Below, piece after piece: positions 62,957 through 64,000 of a stretch of 64,000 nucleotides of DNA. Position 1 is the first letter of the stretch; each line of letters begins with the position of its first letter. The translations under genes and the position numbers were made by a program. Origin of the DNA: JADJOM01 sp963817435 (GTDB taxonomy: Bacteria; Gemmatimonadota; Gemmatimonadetes; Gemmatimonadales; GWC2-71-9); the NCBI GenBank assembly GCA_963817435.1, contig CAWFNY010000003.1, forward strand, positions 434,001 through 498,000, written 5' to 3'. Below the pieces are notes generated by a model. That model saw only the letters and a list, made by a program, of their open reading frames with translations. It ran no database searches and was not told where the DNA came from.

Positions 62957-63294
62957 TGAAGTCCTCCGCAGGGCCGGGGGGATCGGCACCGGAGTCGGCC
63001 CGGCAACCTGGCGAGGATCCGGTCGGAGAGGTGCAGCGGCCGAGGGGAGCTCAGTACCAGGCGGGGGACGGGTCGGGAACCGGGCTGGAGGCCGGAATCC
63101 CCTGAACTAGGGTGGTACGATGTGAGTGAAGCTGGGATGAAGGGGGAAGGAATCCGCCGGACGTCACCTCCCTCTTGCCACGCAAAGTACGGCTCGAGTC
63201 TAGGACTAGCCAGCCGACCGGCACGCTCTACGATTCACCTGCCGGAATAGCGTTCAATCTAGCCATCCCGATCCCACGACCCTTGGAGGCAGTG
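62957..63294. other. Divergent intergenic region
   Basis: About 340 bases between the divergent multi-PAS kinase and cyclodeaminase-like genes. It must hold both promoters, but no convincing hexamer pair stands out. GGAGG at 63285-63289 is the ribosome site of the gene at 63295. No RNA gene or repeat was recognised. Confidence 0.5.
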
Positions 63295-64000
63295 GTGCTC
63301 GTCCTCAACCGCTCAGAGGTCAGACATCTGCTTCCGATGGCGGAGTGCATCCGCCTCATGGAGGCGGCGCTCTCCGCCCAGGCGCACGGTGATACCCAGC
63401 AGCCGCTCCGCACCGCGATCCGCTTCGCCGGCGGCGCGACCACGCTGACCATGCCCGCCTACGTCGGCTCGCCCGCCGCCCTCGGCGTGAAGGTGATTTC
63501 CGTCTTCCCCGGCAATCACGAACGCGGCAAGGACCGTCACCAGGGAGCCGTGCTCGCGCTCGATCCGGAGACGGGCGAAGTGCTGGCGCTCCTGGAAGCG
63601 GGCGCGATTACCGCGGTCCGCACGGCGGCGGTGTCGGCGGTCGCCACCAGACTGCTGGCGAATCCCGATGCCGGCGACCTCGCCATCCTCGGCGCGGGGG
63701 TGCAGGCCCGGGCACATCTCGAGGCGATCTCCTGTGTCCGGGACCTCCGGCGGATCCGGATCTGGAACCGATCCATCGAACATGCCGAGCAACTCGCCGA
63801 GACCGCGCCCACCCCAGCGGGAGTGCGCATCGAGGTGATGGCTACTGCGGTCGGCGCCGTGGAGGGAGCAAGTATCATCTGCACCGTGACCGGCTCTCCC
63901 ACCCCGGTCCTCAGGGGCGAGTGGATCGCCGCGGGCGCGCATATCAACGCGGTCGGCGCGCACACGCCGGAGACCCGCGAGCTGGATACGACCGCGGTGT
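63295..64000 (+). CDS. Ornithine cyclodeaminase / mu-crystallin family protein (partial, runs off the end)
   Basis: The first 235 codons of a gene cut by the window end; no stop is reached. It starts with GTG five bases after GGAGG. The sequence shows the OCD family: LVLNRSEVRHLLPMAECIRL, TTLTMPAYVGSPAALGVKVI, EAGAITAVRTAAVSAVATRL and the dinucleotide-binding loop LAILGAGVQARAHLEAI. Family members include ornithine cyclodeaminase, alanine dehydrogenase and other NAD(P)-dependent imine enzymes; the specificity cannot be told. Usual length is about 310-330 residues, so roughly a quarter is missing. Confidence 0.9.
   Translation, partial: MLVLNRSEVRHLLPMAECIRLMEAALSAQAHGDTQQPLRTAIRFAGGATTLTMPAYVGSPAALGVKVISVFPGNHERGKDRHQGAVLALDPETGEVLALLEAGAITAVRTAAVSAVATRLLANPDAGDLAILGAGVQARAHLEAISCVRDLRRIRIWNRSIEHAEQLAETAPTPAGVRIEVMATAVGAVEGASIICTVTGSPTPVLRGEWIAAGAHINAVGAHTPETRELDTTAV

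Noticed and set aside
1..64000. CRISPR arrays, insertion sequences, prophage or integrative elements
   Set aside because: No regularly spaced repeats, transposase, integrase, terminal inverted repeats or phage structural genes were seen. The only tandem repeat is the short one at 37072-37106.

Overview
This is a GC-rich, gene-dense bacterial chromosome segment. It has many secreted proteins whose signal peptides end in -AQ, many lipoproteins, ECF sigma and Ser/Thr kinase genes side by side, kinases fused to TPR and TolB-like domains, a very large cyclic glucan synthase and large PAS-rich histidine kinases. This combination fits Gemmatimonadota best. The assignment is an inference from gene content; no rRNA or tRNA gene was found to confirm it. 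I see no phage, IS, integrase, CRISPR or replication-origin signature.

Layout. 0-3 kb: two secreted hydrolases, a small membrane coiled-coil protein and a Pal-type OmpA lipoprotein. 3.1-8.3 kb (minus strand): a compact stress-like island with two paralogues of an uncharacterised small protein, two unrelated proteins that carry the same two-helix membrane module (one joined to a DJ-1/PfpI enzyme), a GlsB/YeaQ protein, and a tandem pair of NarL-type regulators, one with a degenerate receiver and one with a broken DNA-binding domain. 8.5-17.1 kb: cyclic beta-1,2-glucan synthase. 17.4-21 kb: a lipoprotein, an old-yellow-enzyme/ArsR operon with a clear promoter, and an exported SBP56 protein. 21.1-25 kb: ECF sigma factor, Ser/Thr kinase-TPR and SYLF protein. 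25-28.4 kb: DUF3565 protein, S41 protease, and a TPR protein followed by the leftover tail of a lost paralogue.

28.7-36 kb: methyltransferase, HHH protein, acetyltransferase, a blue-light-type PAS-GAF-LOV histidine kinase with receiver, and a DUF305/LVIVD exported pair ending in a strong terminator. 36-41.5 kb: PP2C phosphatase, zinc-ribbon/SH3 membrane protein and a kinase with two TolB-like domains, followed by a recombination scar of another copy. 41.6-45.5 kb: a run of small enzymes (zinc ribbon, MsrB, DinB, thioesterase, DUF3224, DUF6526, VanX-like). 46.7-51.3 kb: a tightly overlapping operon of DUF2127, PfkB sugar kinase, BtpA-like barrel, APC permease and secreted esterase, probably one catabolic route. 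51.5-55.5 kb: SDR, PhzF, flavin reductase, ChaN-like lipoprotein, TMEM175-like channel. 55.5-63 kb: a secreted protein, a Ser/Thr kinase and a giant multi-PAS hybrid histidine kinase. The window ends inside an ornithine cyclodeaminase-family gene.

Quality warning. Eight otherwise well-conserved genes are interrupted by single-base indels (nine events, eight of them one-base gains). This pattern suggests consensus error more than gene decay. For these genes I give the full inferred span and state where the frame changes.
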